Shown here: piece by piece, positions 24,436 through 33,787 of the stretch
How positions within the stretch are numbered: the first letter of the stretch is position 1
How the letters are laid out: each line of letters begins with the position of its first letter
Source: Palsa-89 sp963824345
Lineage (GTDB): Bacteria > Acidobacteriota > Terriglobia > Bryobacterales > Bryobacteraceae
NCBI GenBank assembly: GCA_963824345.1
Contig: CAWGOZ010000008.1
Coordinates: 124,001-188,000 of the forward strand
Reading direction: 5' to 3'
Length of the DNA: 64,000 nucleotides
Made by a program: the position numbers and the translations under genes
The notes under the pieces: model-generated
What the model saw: the letters and a program-made list of their open reading frames with translations, nothing else
What the model was told of the DNA's origin: nothing
Database searches by the model: none

Positions 24436-27400
24436 ATGTGGATAGTCCGATTAGCGCTTCGCCGCCCCTACACCTTCGTCGTAATGTCGCTTGCCATTCT
24501 TCTGCTCGGAGTGGCCTCGATCATCACGATGCCGATCGATATTTTCCCCTATATCGACATTCCCGTCATTAGCGTGGTCTGGAACTACGCCGGGATGTCC
24601 CCCTCCGAGATGGAGAGCCGCGTTCTCACGGTTTTCGAGCGGGCTATGACCACCACCGTCAACGACATTGAGCACATCGAATCGCAGTCCTACTACGGCG
24701 TGTCGGTGGTGAAGGTTTATTTTCAGCCCAACGTGAAGATCGATATGGCGATGGCGCAGATCACGGCGCAGTCCAACTCTGTGACACGCGCCATGCCGCC
24801 CGGGATTTACCCACCGAGCATCATCAAGTACGACGCATCCAGCGTGCCCATCATCCAACTGGGCCTGGAAAGCAAAACGCTGAGCGAACAGGAAATCAAC
24901 GACCTGGCTCAGAACTTCATTCGGACTCCGTTGGCCACGGTGCAGGGCGCCGCCGTGCCGGGTCCCTATGGCGGCAAATCGCGCCAGGTAGTCGTCGATC
25001 TGGACCCCAACGCGCTCTACGCAAAACAGTTGTCGGCGATTGATGTCTCCAATGCGTTCAATTTGCAGAACCTGATCCTTCCTGCCGGCACAATCAAAGT
25101 CGGCGACACCGAATATGCGGTTCGCCTCAACAGCAGTCCCGAAATTATCAGCGCGATGGGCGATCTGCCGATCAAAACCGTGAACGGCGCCACGGTGTAT
25201 CTCAAAGACGTCGCCACCGTTCGCGACGGATTCTCGGTGCAACAGAACATTGTGCGGACCAACGGAACCCGCGGAGCCCTGCTGACAATTCTGCGCAACG
25301 GCCAGGCTTCCACGCTGGACATCGTTAATAAGGTGAAGGCCCAACTGCCAATCATTGAGGCCGCCATGCCACCCGCTCTGAAGGTGCGGCAACTTTTCGA
25401 TCAGTCGCTTTTCGTGCGCGCGGCCATCAGCGGCGTGGTCAAGGAAGCCATCACCGCCGCGGTGCTCACCGGATTGATGATTCTGTTGTTTCTGGGAAGC
25501 TGGCGCAGCACGGTGATCGTTTGTATCTCGATTCCACTGTCCATTTTGACTTCTCTGATCGTCCTAAAGCTGATGGGCCACACCATCAACGTGATGACGC
25601 TGGGCGGGCTGGCCCTGGCCGTCGGAATCTTAGTGGATGACGCCACCGTCGAAATTGAGAATACCCACCGCAATCTGGCCATGAAAAAGCCGCTGGTTCG
25701 CGCGGTGCTGGATGGCGCGCAGCAGATCGCGATTCCGGCGTTCGTTTCCACGCTTTCCATCTGTATCGTGTTCGCGCCGGTTCTGCTTTTGACGGGCGCG
25801 GCCAAGTTTCTGTTTACGCCGCTGGCCCTGGCGGTGGTTTTCGCCATGCTAGCGTCCTATATGCTGTCCCGAACTCTGATCCCCACCATGGTGCACTACA
25901 TGCTGAAACCGGAAGTCGATATGTATCGATCCGGCGAGCATGGCGAGGGCGGAACGGCGGAAGGCCACTCCATCATCTGGCGCGTCCATTTCGCTTTCAA
26001 TCGCAGCTTTGAGCGCTTTCGCGCCTCCTACACGGGATTGCTGGACTGGGCACTCGATCACCGCGCCGCCGTTCTCACGGTGTTTCTGATCTTTTCGTTA
26101 GGTTCCTTGGGTTTGGTCCGTCTGGTGGGACGGGATTTCTTTCCCACGGTCGATTCCGGGCAAATTCGATTGCACGCCCAAGCACCGGCCGGAACGCGCA
26201 TCGAGAAAACGGAGCTGATCTTCGCCGAGATTGAAAAGGAAATCCGCAGCGTCATCCCGCCGAACCAGCTGGACACGATTCTCGACAACATCGGCGTCCC
26301 TCCGGGAGGTTTTAATCTCGCGTTCGGAGACAGCGCCGCGATCGGCAACAACGACGGAGACATCCTGATCTCGATGACCCCGGATCACGCCCCCACCGAC
26401 CTCACGACTCAACGCCTGCGCAAGCGGCTGCATGAGAAGTTTCCCGACATCGTCTTCTTCTTCGAAGCAGCCAATATCACCAATCAGATTCTCAACTCCG
26501 GGCTGCCGGCGCCCATCGACGTGCAGGTCACCGGACGCGACGCGGGGCCAAATTACGAAATCGCGAAGCACTTGTCGGAACGGATCGCGCGCATTCCCGG
26601 GGCGGTCGACGTGCACGTGCATCAAGTAGTGGACGCTCCGGAACTGCGCGTCAACGTGGATCGCATCAAGGCCGGGCAGCTCGGCCTGACGCAGAAGGAC
26701 GTCGCCACCAGCTTGCTGATTTCCCTCAGCGGCACCAGCCAGGTAGCCCCAAGCTTCTGGCTCAACTGGAAGAACGGCGTTAGTTACAACGTTCTGATCC
26801 AGACGCCGCAATACAAGCTGGATTCTCTCGACAAGCTGATGCGCACGCCGGTCTCGGCGGCCAACTCCGCGGTGGCTTTCAACACTCCCGGCTCCATGGC
26901 GGGCGCGTCCAACCAGGGCGATGCCTCCAACAGCGTGTCGCCCAATCAAAGCTCGGCTGCCTACGCCAATCCAGGCACGCTGCCCTATCAAACCCAATTG
27001 CTGTCGAACCTGGCCACGCTCGAACACAGCACCGGCCCGGAGATCGCGAATCATTATAACGTCCAGCCGGTCTTCGACGTGTACGCCAATATCGACCGCC
27101 GGGATCTGGGCGGCGTGGCGACCCAGGTGGAGAAGATCATCGCGGATACCAAGGTTCCCAAGACCGCGCAAATCATACTGCGGGGACAGGCCGCCACCAT
27201 GCAAAACTCTTTTTATCGCCTCGGCCTGGGCCTGCTCGCGGCGATCGTCCTGGTATACCTTTTGATGGCGGTCAATTTTCAATCCTGGGTGGATCCGTTC
27301 ATTATCCTGAGCGCTCTGCCGGGCGCCCTGGCCGGCATCCTGTGGATGCTGTACGTCACCCAAACAACCCTGAATGTCCCGTCGGCGATGGGCGCGATCA

Positions 27401-27774
27401 TGTGCATCGGAGTGGCTACCGCGAACAGTATTCTAATGGTGGTCTTTGCGAATGACGAAAGACTGGCGGGCAAGGGTGCGCGAGCGTCGGCGCTGTCGGC
27501 CGGATACACGCGGCTGCGTCCCGTGCTGATGACCGCGGCCGCCATGATCCTCGGTATGTTGCCCATGGCGCTAGGGATCGGCGAGGGCGCCGAGCAGAAC
27601 GCGCCGCTGGGCCGCGCCGTGATCGGCGGCTTGCTGCTGGCCACCGTGACCACGTTGTTGATTGTGCCGATCATCTACAGTTACTTGCGCGTTGAGGCGC
27701 CCATCGATCACGACCGGCAGATCCAGGAAGAAGAACGCGAAGGACTGCCCGAATCCGAATTCCAGATTTTCTAA
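24436..27774 (+). CDS. RND efflux transporter permease
   Basis: A 1112-residue inner-membrane pump of the AcrB/HAE1-type RND family with 12 predicted membrane helices. The fourth helix carries the proton-relay Asp pair (GILVDDATVEIEN), and the porter-domain motifs GRDFFPTVDSGQ and FPDIVFFFEA are visible. A low-complexity Ser/Asn/Ala-rich insert at about residues 812-855 (NTPGSMAGASNQGDASNS region) is unusual and probably lies in the periplasmic docking domain. It is followed after 6 bases by its adaptor and then a TolC-type protein, so all three parts of a tripartite pump are present. The substrate is unknown; drugs, dyes and lipids are all possible. Confidence 0.93.
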   Translation: MWIVRLALRRPYTFVVMSLAILLLGVASIITMPIDIFPYIDIPVISVVWNYAGMSPSEMESRVLTVFERAMTTTVNDIEHIESQSYYGVSVVKVYFQPNVKIDMAMAQITAQSNSVTRAMPPGIYPPSIIKYDASSVPIIQLGLESKTLSEQEINDLAQNFIRTPLATVQGAAVPGPYGGKSRQVVVDLDPNALYAKQLSAIDVSNAFNLQNLILPAGTIKVGDTEYAVRLNSSPEIISAMGDLPIKTVNGATVYLKDVATVRDGFSVQQNIVRTNGTRGALLTILRNGQASTLDIVNKVKAQLPIIEAAMPPALKVRQLFDQSLFVRAAISGVVKEAITAAVLTGLMILLFLGSWRSTVIVCISIPLSILTSLIVLKLMGHTINVMTLGGLALAVGILVDDATVEIENTHRNLAMKKPLVRAVLDGAQQIAIPAFVSTLSICIVFAPVLLLTGAAKFLFTPLALAVVFAMLASYMLSRTLIPTMVHYMLKPEVDMYRSGEHGEGGTAEGHSIIWRVHFAFNRSFERFRASYTGLLDWALDHRAAVLTVFLIFSLGSLGLVRLVGRDFFPTVDSGQIRLHAQAPAGTRIEKTELIFAEIEKEIRSVIPPNQLDTILDNIGVPPGGFNLAFGDSAAIGNNDGDILISMTPDHAPTDLTTQRLRKRLHEKFPDIVFFFEAANITNQILNSGLPAPIDVQVTGRDAGPNYEIAKHLSERIARIPGAVDVHVHQVVDAPELRVNVDRIKAGQLGLTQKDVATSLLISLSGTSQVAPSFWLNWKNGVSYNVLIQTPQYKLDSLDKLMRTPVSAANSAVAFNTPGSMAGASNQGDASNSVSPNQSSAAYANPGTLPYQTQLLSNLATLEHSTGPEIANHYNVQPVFDVYANIDRRDLGGVATQVEKIIADTKVPKTAQIILRGQAATMQNSFYRLGLGLLAAIVLVYLLMAVNFQSWVDPFIILSALPGALAGILWMLYVTQTTLNVPSAMGAIMCIGVATANSILMVVFANDERLAGKGARASALSAGYTRLRPVLMTAAAMILGMLPMALGIGEGAEQNAPLGRAVIGGLLLATVTTLLIVPIIYSYLRVEAPIDHDRQIQEEEREGLPESEFQIF

Positions 27775-27780
27775 ATTGAG

Positions 27781-29178
27781 ATGATATCATCGACTATCGA
27801 CCAACCAGATCAATCGCCCGAGCGTTTCACCACCGCCACCGAGGAGGAGTTGCGCGCCGAAATCGAGCGGCTGAAACAGCAACTGGAGCAGAACCAGACC
27901 CATCCGGAGCATTCGGCTTTGGAGCACCCCAAGCGGCCTTCCGGCGGCCGGATTGCGATGTTGCTGGCGCTCGCGGCAGCCGTCTTTGTGGCCGCATTCC
28001 TGGGCGGCTACATCCCCCATCATCGCCGCGACATGCAGGTGATCGCGGAAGCCAACGCCCAAAACGACGCGCTGCCGGACGTGACCGTGGTTGCGGCCAA
28101 GATCGCATCCAGCATGGGCGACCTGGTGCTGCCGGGCAATATTCAGGCCGTCACGGAAGCGCCTATCCTGGCTCGCGCTTCAGGGTATGTGCAGCGCCGC
28201 TACGTTGATATTGGCGACCGCGTCACTGCCGGCCAGCTACTGGCCGACGTCGAAGCCCCGGAGCTTGATCAACAGGTACGCCAGGCGCAGGCCGCCTTGG
28301 AGCAATCGCAGGCCGATCTGGAGCGCGCTCATGCGGCGCTGGAGCAAGGCAAAGCCAACGAATCGATCGCGCAGGTAACTGCCACGCGCTGGGACAATCT
28401 GGTAAAACGCGGCGCGGTGTCGAAGCAGGAGAACGATCAGTATCAGGCGCAGTTCCAGGCCCAGGCCGCGAACGTAAAAGCGCTGGAGCGCGCCGTGGAC
28501 GCCGCCAAGGGAAATATCGCCGCCATGCAGGCCAATCTCGCGCGCTTAACCGACATGCAGGGCTATCTCAAGGTGCGCGCCCCTTTCGCCGGCGTGGTGA
28601 CGCTGCGTAATGTGGATGTCGGAACGCTGGTTAACACGGGTAGCACGCTGCTGTTTCGTATTGCCCAAACCAATCTGCTCCGCACGTACTTGAACGTCCC
28701 GCAATCCAGCGCCTCGGATGTGCGCGTTGGACAGTCGGCGTCGCTGGCGACTCCCGAGCTGCCGGAGCGGAAATTCTCAGGCGCGGTCACCCGGACTGCG
28801 AACGCCTTGGACCCCGCCAGCCGAACCCTGCTGGTGGAAGTACAAGTCCCGAACCCGGAAGGCAAGCTGCTGCCCGGGATGTACGTCGAAGTGGATCTGC
28901 ATCTGCCCCGCAAAGATCCGCCGCTCCTGATTCCGAGCGATACCCTCTCGGTGCGCCCCGAAGGCACCCTGCTGGCCGTGCTCGATTCCGATAATCGCGT
29001 CCACTTCCAGCGCGTGGTTATCGGCCGGGATTATGGAAGCAATATCGAAATCCTCTCCGGGTTAAGCGCCGGACAGCGGGTGGTGGCGAATCCGAACGAT
29101 GCCGTCCAGGAGGGCGTGAAGGTTCATCCCGTCATGGTGACTTCCGGCGATACGGGCGGAAACAAACGCGCGCGCTAG
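27781..29178 (+). CDS. RND efflux periplasmic adaptor subunit
   Basis: A 465-residue membrane fusion protein. It has a cytoplasmic N-terminus with a short coiled coil (EEELRAEIERLKQQLEQ), one membrane helix at about residues 56-78, a lipoyl/barrel-sandwich region (GYVQRRYVDIGDRVTAGQLL), a long alpha-hairpin coiled coil (about 160-250), and beta-barrel and membrane-proximal domains (VRAPFAGVVTLRNVDVGTLV ... LLPGMYVEVDL). It links the preceding RND pump to the following outer-membrane channel. A cytoplasmic coiled coil before the membrane helix is longer than in typical AcrA-type lipoproteins. The ATG lies 6 bases after the pump stop. Confidence 0.92.
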   Translation: MISSTIDQPDQSPERFTTATEEELRAEIERLKQQLEQNQTHPEHSALEHPKRPSGGRIAMLLALAAAVFVAAFLGGYIPHHRRDMQVIAEANAQNDALPDVTVVAAKIASSMGDLVLPGNIQAVTEAPILARASGYVQRRYVDIGDRVTAGQLLADVEAPELDQQVRQAQAALEQSQADLERAHAALEQGKANESIAQVTATRWDNLVKRGAVSKQENDQYQAQFQAQAANVKALERAVDAAKGNIAAMQANLARLTDMQGYLKVRAPFAGVVTLRNVDVGTLVNTGSTLLFRIAQTNLLRTYLNVPQSSASDVRVGQSASLATPELPERKFSGAVTRTANALDPASRTLLVEVQVPNPEGKLLPGMYVEVDLHLPRKDPPLLIPSDTLSVRPEGTLLAVLDSDNRVHFQRVVIGRDYGSNIEILSGLSAGQRVVANPNDAVQEGVKVHPVMVTSGDTGGNKRAR

Positions 29179-29246
29179 CTGGTGTGGTGAACCACTCCCC
29201 TGCTCTGCGTTACCCTGAACGCAAATCCATATTGAATCGGATCAGC

Positions 29247-31124
29247 ATGAATGAGATCAGCATAAAGAAGATCAGTGCCGTATTTCTCTGTTTGCTCCTG
29301 CTCGCGCCGGCGGGTTCCCCGGCGGAACTCCCGGACTGGCTGAAGAACCCTTACGTGGAGCACCCCATCGCGCCCCTGGATCTGTCCAATTCGCCGCGGA
29401 TTCGGCAGGTGCTGCGGTCGGGCAACATTTACCTTTCGCTTTCGGACGCCATCGCGCTGGCCATCGAAAACAATCTCGATATCGAACTCGAGCGTTATGC
29501 CCTGCCGGCGGCCGATACGGAGTTGCTGCGCGCCAAAGGCGGCGGAGTAACGCGTGGATTAACCTACGCGGTGTTTGAAGCGCCGGTCGGCGTGGGCGGC
29601 CCGGACAGCCCGCTGGTCACCGCGGCGGCCACGCCTAGCATCACCGCCGGGTCCGTGCCTACCAATCCGTCCGAGCTTGGAGCGCTGGCCGAGCAGCAAG
29701 ATAATCTCTCCATGCTCCAGACCGTTCCGCTCACCACCGGGCCTCCGCTTCCGCAGTTTGATGCCGCAATCACGGGGCAGCTCAATTGGACCCATTCAAC
29801 CACTCCCGACACCGATCCTTTGGCCTACGGAACCAATGCCATCTCCGGCAACACCGCCAACTACAATGTCGGCTACACACAGGGCTTCGGACCGGGTACG
29901 GCGCTCACCGTCGGGTTCAATAATGCGTACAACACAACCAACACTTTGCAGAGCGCCTATAGCCCCTACACTACGTCGAATCTCGGATTCACAGTGACCC
30001 AGCCGTTGTTGCGCGGGTTCGGCCTGGCCGTGAATCGCCGCTTTATACGGATCTCGAAGAACGAGCAGAAGATCGCGAGTCTTCTGGTTCAGCAGCAGTT
30101 GATCGCCACCGTCTATGGCGTTGTGCGCCTCTACACCGATCTGGTGGCGCTCTATGAAGACGTGAAGGTGAAGGAAGAAACTCTCGCCTCGGCCGAGAAA
30201 CTCTACACCGACACGAAAGCCGAGGTGGATGAAGGGACGCAGGCGCCCATTGAGCTGACGCGCGCCAACGCCCAGGTGTCTTCCATCCGTCAGGATCTGA
30301 TCAACTCGCGCGGGCTGCTGGAGGAGCAGGAAGCCGTCGTAAAAACTTTGATCACTCGCCGCACCGACAACGATCCCGAAATTCTGAACGCCCGCATTAT
30401 CCCCACGGATTCCATCGATGTTCCAGCCGGAGACGAAACTCGCTCGCTCCAGGAATTGGTCACGATGGCGTTCGCCAATCGGCCAGATTTGGCGCAGGCG
30501 GGCGTCCAGGTGGAGAACACGCAAATCAGCTTACAGGGTTCGCGCAACGGACTGCGGCCGGAAATCGATCTGGTGGGCACCGCTCAAAACAACGCGCTGG
30601 CGGCTCAACTGAATCCGCTGGCGACGCCCATCGATTCGCCCCTGTTGGGCGGCTACGGCAGCGCGCTGGAGCAGCTTGCCACGCGCAAATACCCCACGTA
30701 CGGAGTGGGCCTCAACGTCAATTTGCCCTTGCGCAACCGCATCGCGCAAGCCAACGTCACGCGCGACGAGATCCTGCTGCGGCAAAGTCAGGTTTTGCAA
30801 CAGCAGCTTCACAAGCAGGCGCAGCTCGAAGTAGAGGACGCGGTGATCGCCATGCGGCGCGCGCGCGCTTCCTACGACGCAGCCGTGCAGACCCAGACTT
30901 TGCAGCAAGAGTCGCTGGATGCCGAGCAGGCCAAGTTCGATGTGGGCGCGTCTACCAGCTTCTTCATCATTCAATATCAGAGCTACCTGGCGCAGGCCAG
31001 ATCCACCGTGGTGGTCGCCAAAAGCGCGTATTTGAAGGCGCGGGCGGCTCTCGAACGCGCCACCGGCACGATTCTCGCGGACAACAACGTGTCGCTCCCG
31101 GACGCCGTTCGCGGACGCCGGTAG
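29247..31124 (+). CDS. TolC-family outer-membrane efflux protein
   Basis: A 625-residue outer-membrane factor. It begins with a signal peptide (NEISIKKISAVFLCLLLLAPA) and has long amphipathic helices in two repeats typical of TolC (SLSDAIALAIENNLDIELE near the N-terminus; ELTRANAQVSSIRQDLINSR; NRPDLAQAGVQVENTQISLQG). A Thr/Asn/Tyr-rich stretch between them (about residues 165-235) corresponds to strands of the membrane barrel. It completes the tripartite pump of this operon. I prefer ATG 29247 because the signal peptide starts there; GTG 29184 in the same frame adds 21 polar residues. Ribosome binding sites are weak for both. Confidence 0.9.
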   Translation: MNEISIKKISAVFLCLLLLAPAGSPAELPDWLKNPYVEHPIAPLDLSNSPRIRQVLRSGNIYLSLSDAIALAIENNLDIELERYALPAADTELLRAKGGGVTRGLTYAVFEAPVGVGGPDSPLVTAAATPSITAGSVPTNPSELGALAEQQDNLSMLQTVPLTTGPPLPQFDAAITGQLNWTHSTTPDTDPLAYGTNAISGNTANYNVGYTQGFGPGTALTVGFNNAYNTTNTLQSAYSPYTTSNLGFTVTQPLLRGFGLAVNRRFIRISKNEQKIASLLVQQQLIATVYGVVRLYTDLVALYEDVKVKEETLASAEKLYTDTKAEVDEGTQAPIELTRANAQVSSIRQDLINSRGLLEEQEAVVKTLITRRTDNDPEILNARIIPTDSIDVPAGDETRSLQELVTMAFANRPDLAQAGVQVENTQISLQGSRNGLRPEIDLVGTAQNNALAAQLNPLATPIDSPLLGGYGSALEQLATRKYPTYGVGLNVNLPLRNRIAQANVTRDEILLRQSQVLQQQLHKQAQLEVEDAVIAMRRARASYDAAVQTQTLQQESLDAEQAKFDVGASTSFFIIQYQSYLAQARSTVVVAKSAYLKARAALERATGTILADNNVSLPDAVRGRR

Positions 31125-31126
31125 TC

Positions 31127-31280
31127 TCAGGGTTTATTAGCGATCAATTCGAAGTTGCTGCTCCACTCACGAAGCAGCGGCACGCGCGTGAGTGCCTCAT
31201 CTAGCACCCGCGCCAGCCGATACCCGGCGCCCCAGGACGGACACAATCCGGCCAGCGGCGTGGACGCGAAATCGAACCAG
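31127..31280 (-). pseudogene. Out-of-frame 3' end of the methyltransferase gene
   Basis: Shifting the minus-strand frame by one base near 31270-31285 replaces the odd tail of the upstream reading frame by a typical class I methyltransferase C-terminus: DFASTPLAGLCPSWGAGYRL, then ARVLDEALTRVPLLREW and SNFELIANKP, ending at a TGA at 31127-31129. From the start at 31907 the full length is 781 bases, one more than a multiple of three, so a single inserted base would explain the break. Confidence 0.7.
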
Positions 31281-31907
31281 TGGGTCGACGTTCTCAAAGC
31301 CCGCTGCCCGGAACGGCCCAGCAGTCGAGCGCGGCAAAAGCTGGCGCTCGTCTTCGGTCTGATATTTCTCCATCAATTTCGGAACCAGGAGCTTGCCTAG
31401 AAAACCCGACAGACGCCGCGCGCTCGGGTCCAGAGCGTAGAACATGCCGCCTGGGCGCAGCAATCGCTGCAGCTGAATCGGAAAAGCCGCCAGGTCTTGA
31501 TCCGGCAAGTGATGCAGGAAGAAGATGGCCACCACCGCATCGAAGGGCTCTTCTCCGAGCGCCGCGGATTGCCAGCTCCCGGCAACGAATTGAACGTTGG
31601 TTATGCTCCGAGCGGAAGCTGCCCGGCGCGCCTCCGCAATCGCCGCGGGAGACAGATCCACGCCAGTCACGTGCGCGACATGCGGCCCGAGCAACAGCTC
31701 CGTGTCGCCGATGCCGCAGCCAATGCTCAACACGCGCGATGCTTGACCGACGCCGGTAGCGCGTAGAATTCGCCGCGCCAGATACTCGCGAAACAAGACC
31801 ACGGCGGGCTGGGCGAACAGGCTCGGACCATAGGTGCTGTAAAGATCCTCGTAATAGGCCAGCTCGCGCTGAAGCACCGCCTCCGAACCGGCCGGCTCAG
31901 ATTTCAT
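31197..31907 (-). CDS. Class I SAM-dependent methyltransferase, frameshifted near the 3' end
   Basis: The readable frame gives 236 residues with a SAM-binding domain: VLSIGCGIGDTELLLG (motif I), VTGVDLSP (motif II), FDAVVAIFFLHHL and LLRPGGMFYALDP (post-I motifs). Family members methylate small molecules, lipids or proteins; the substrate is unknown. The last 20 or so residues (HAAGRIVSVLGRRVSAGAGAR) are out of frame, and the natural C-terminus is found in the next frame, so the gene carries a one-base indel or a sequencing error. Its ATG overlaps the stop of a small membrane-protein gene (ATGA), as part of the symporter operon. Confidence 0.85.
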   Translation of the reverse strand: MKSEPAGSEAVLQRELAYYEDLYSTYGPSLFAQPAVVLFREYLARRILRATGVGQASRVLSIGCGIGDTELLLGPHVAHVTGVDLSPAAIAEARRAASARSITNVQFVAGSWQSAALGEEPFDAVVAIFFLHHLPDQDLAAFPIQLQRLLRPGGMFYALDPSARRLSGFLGKLLVPKLMEKYQTEDERQLLPRSTAGPFRAAGFENVDPLVRFRVHAAGRIVSVLGRRVSAGAGAR

Positions 31908-32089
31908 TGCGTCTTGCGCCACGCGAGCCACAGCATGATCGCTCCAAAGATCAGCATCGAAACGCCGCAATCGAGATTGACGTTGGCCGATTCCAGCCGC
32001 GCATGATAATTCGCCGCCAGCCCCGTAATGCCCACAATCGCGCCCACCAGCACGAAGAAGCTGCCGATCGCAATGCGCAGGTCGCCCAT
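31904..32089 (-). CDS. Small two-helix membrane protein following the symporter
   Basis: A 61-residue protein with two predicted membrane helices (IAIGSFFVLVGAIVGITGLA and GVSMLIFGAIMLWLAW) joined by a short polar loop and ending RKTQ. It has no family that I recognise. The start at 32089 is one base after the symporter stop, and its own stop overlaps the methyltransferase start, so it is tightly co-translated. Several SSS symporters have small membrane partners encoded next to them, so an accessory-subunit role is possible but unproven. Confidence 0.7.
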   Translation of the reverse strand: MGDLRIAIGSFFVLVGAIVGITGLAANYHARLESANVNLDCGVSMLIFGAIMLWLAWRKTQ

Positions 32090-32090
32090 A

Positions 32091-33743
32091 TCACCAGAAC
32101 AACACATTCAACAGGACCAGCGCCGCCACCACGATCAAAGCGAGTGGCGCCGGCCGTTTGTACCAGGGCACGTCCTCGTGCGGAATCTTTGTGAGCCCAT
32201 AGACCAGATTGTGAAGCTCCGATTCCGCCTTCGGACGCGACATCAGGCTCACCGCCAAAGTCACCAGGAAACACGTCGACCATGCGAAGATGGCGATCCA
32301 GAAATTCTGCGCCATGCTGGAGGGAAACATGTGCAGCGTGGTTCCCAGCCACCCGCCCTTATTTTCCGCGATGGTCAAGCCGTGCGTAGCGGCGGCCGCG
32401 GCCGTGCCTGCCAGCAATCCAGCGAAGGCGCCGTGGCCGGTGGCGCGCTTCCAAAACATCCCCAGCAGAAAAGTCGCAAACAGCGGCGCGTTGACGAATC
32501 CGAAAACCAGCTGCAGAAAATCCATGATGTTGTTGAAGTGGCTCGCCAGGTACGCCGTCCCTACCGATAACGCGACGCCTACGACGGTGGTCACTCGTCC
32601 CACCCACAAGTAATGCGAATCGGGCGCGTGCTTACGGATGTGTCCTTGGTAAAGATCGTAAGTCCATACCGTGTTAAACGCCGTAACGTTGCCCGCCATG
32701 CCGGACATAAAGGACGCCATCAGAGCCGTCAGGCCCAGGCCCAGCATGCCGGAAGGATAAAATTGCGCCATCAATGTAGTGAGCGTCTGATCGTAATCGG
32801 GTCCGCCGTCCGGTTTCAAAGGGATCGAATAGCCCAGCGCCATATGCGAAAGCGCCAGGGCGGCCACTCCCGGCACGATCACGATAAACGGCATCAGCAT
32901 CTTTGGGAAGGCCGCGATCAAGGGCGTGCGCCGCGCGGCCGACATCGATTCGGCGGCCATGGCTCGCTGCACCACCAGAAAATCCGTGCACCAGTATCCA
33001 AACGAAAGCACGAAACCCAGCCCCGCCACCAGGCCGAATACTTCCACGCCCATCGGGTTCTCGGACGCCTTCGCGGTGTACTCCCAGGTGTGCGTCATCA
33101 CCGCCGGTAACCTGGACGCCATGCCGCTCCACCCTCCGGTTTTCATCACCACAAAAATAGCGAGCGGCGAAAAACCCAGAACGATGAGGAAGAATTGCAG
33201 AACTTCGTTGTAGATCGCGCTCGTGAGCCCGCCCAGGAACGTGTAGACCAAGACAATCGCGGCCGACAGCAGCACCGACGCGGTGAAGCTCCAGTGCAGC
33301 ACCAACTGGAACAACAGCCCCAGCGCGTACATCGAGATGCCGGACGAGAACACGGTCATTACCGCGAATGTGACGGCGTTCAGCACGCGAGTCTTCTCGT
33401 CGAAGCGCAGTTTCAGATACTCGGGCACGCTGCGAGCGCGGCTGCCGTAGTAGAACGGCATCATGAAAACGCCCACGAACAGCATCGCCGGCACCGCGCC
33501 GATCCAATAAAAGTGCGCGGTCATGATTCCGTATTTCGCTCCGGACGCGCACATGCCGATCACTTCCTGCGCTCCGAGATTGGCGGCGATGAAGGCCAGA
33601 CTGGTGATCCAGACCGGTACCGAGCGTCCTGAAGTCAGAAAATCGGAGCTGGTTGCGACCTTGCGTTTGACCATCCAACCGATGCACAGAACAAAAACGA
33701 AATACAGCGCAAGGATCAGGTAGTCGACAGGGGCAAGTCGCAA
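32091..33743 (-). CDS. Sodium/solute symporter (SSS family)
   Basis: A 550-residue transporter with about 14 membrane helices. SSS-family marks include LALYFVFVLCIGW in the first helix, DFLTSGRSVP, the conserved LGAQEVIG and GLGLTALMASFMSGMAGNVTAFNTVWTYDLY; the last is the Na+-site region of SGLT-type transporters. The substrate could be a sugar, amino acid or osmolyte. The start is TTG at 33743: an AGGCGGA-like sequence lies directly upstream, and TAGACT 9 bases upstream fits a leaderless message. It heads an operon with the two-helix protein and the methyltransferase. Confidence 0.9.
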   Translation of the reverse strand: MRLAPVDYLILALYFVFVLCIGWMVKRKVATSSDFLTSGRSVPVWITSLAFIAANLGAQEVIGMCASGAKYGIMTAHFYWIGAVPAMLFVGVFMMPFYYGSRARSVPEYLKLRFDEKTRVLNAVTFAVMTVFSSGISMYALGLLFQLVLHWSFTASVLLSAAIVLVYTFLGGLTSAIYNEVLQFFLIVLGFSPLAIFVVMKTGGWSGMASRLPAVMTHTWEYTAKASENPMGVEVFGLVAGLGFVLSFGYWCTDFLVVQRAMAAESMSAARRTPLIAAFPKMLMPFIVIVPGVAALALSHMALGYSIPLKPDGGPDYDQTLTTLMAQFYPSGMLGLGLTALMASFMSGMAGNVTAFNTVWTYDLYQGHIRKHAPDSHYLWVGRVTTVVGVALSVGTAYLASHFNNIMDFLQLVFGFVNAPLFATFLLGMFWKRATGHGAFAGLLAGTAAAAATHGLTIAENKGGWLGTTLHMFPSSMAQNFWIAIFAWSTCFLVTLAVSLMSRPKAESELHNLVYGLTKIPHEDVPWYKRPAPLALIVVAALVLLNVLFW

Positions 33744-33752
33744 TCCGCCTAG

Positions 33753-33758
33753 AGTCTA
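33753..33758 (-). promoter_or_regulatory. Candidate symporter -10 element
   Basis: TAGACT on the minus strand lies 9 bases before the TTG start at 33743. The intervening CTAGGCGGA partly resembles a ribosome binding site, so this case is less clear than others. Confidence 0.35.
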
Positions 33759-33787
33759 ACATATGCGATCATTCTCATTACGTCGCA

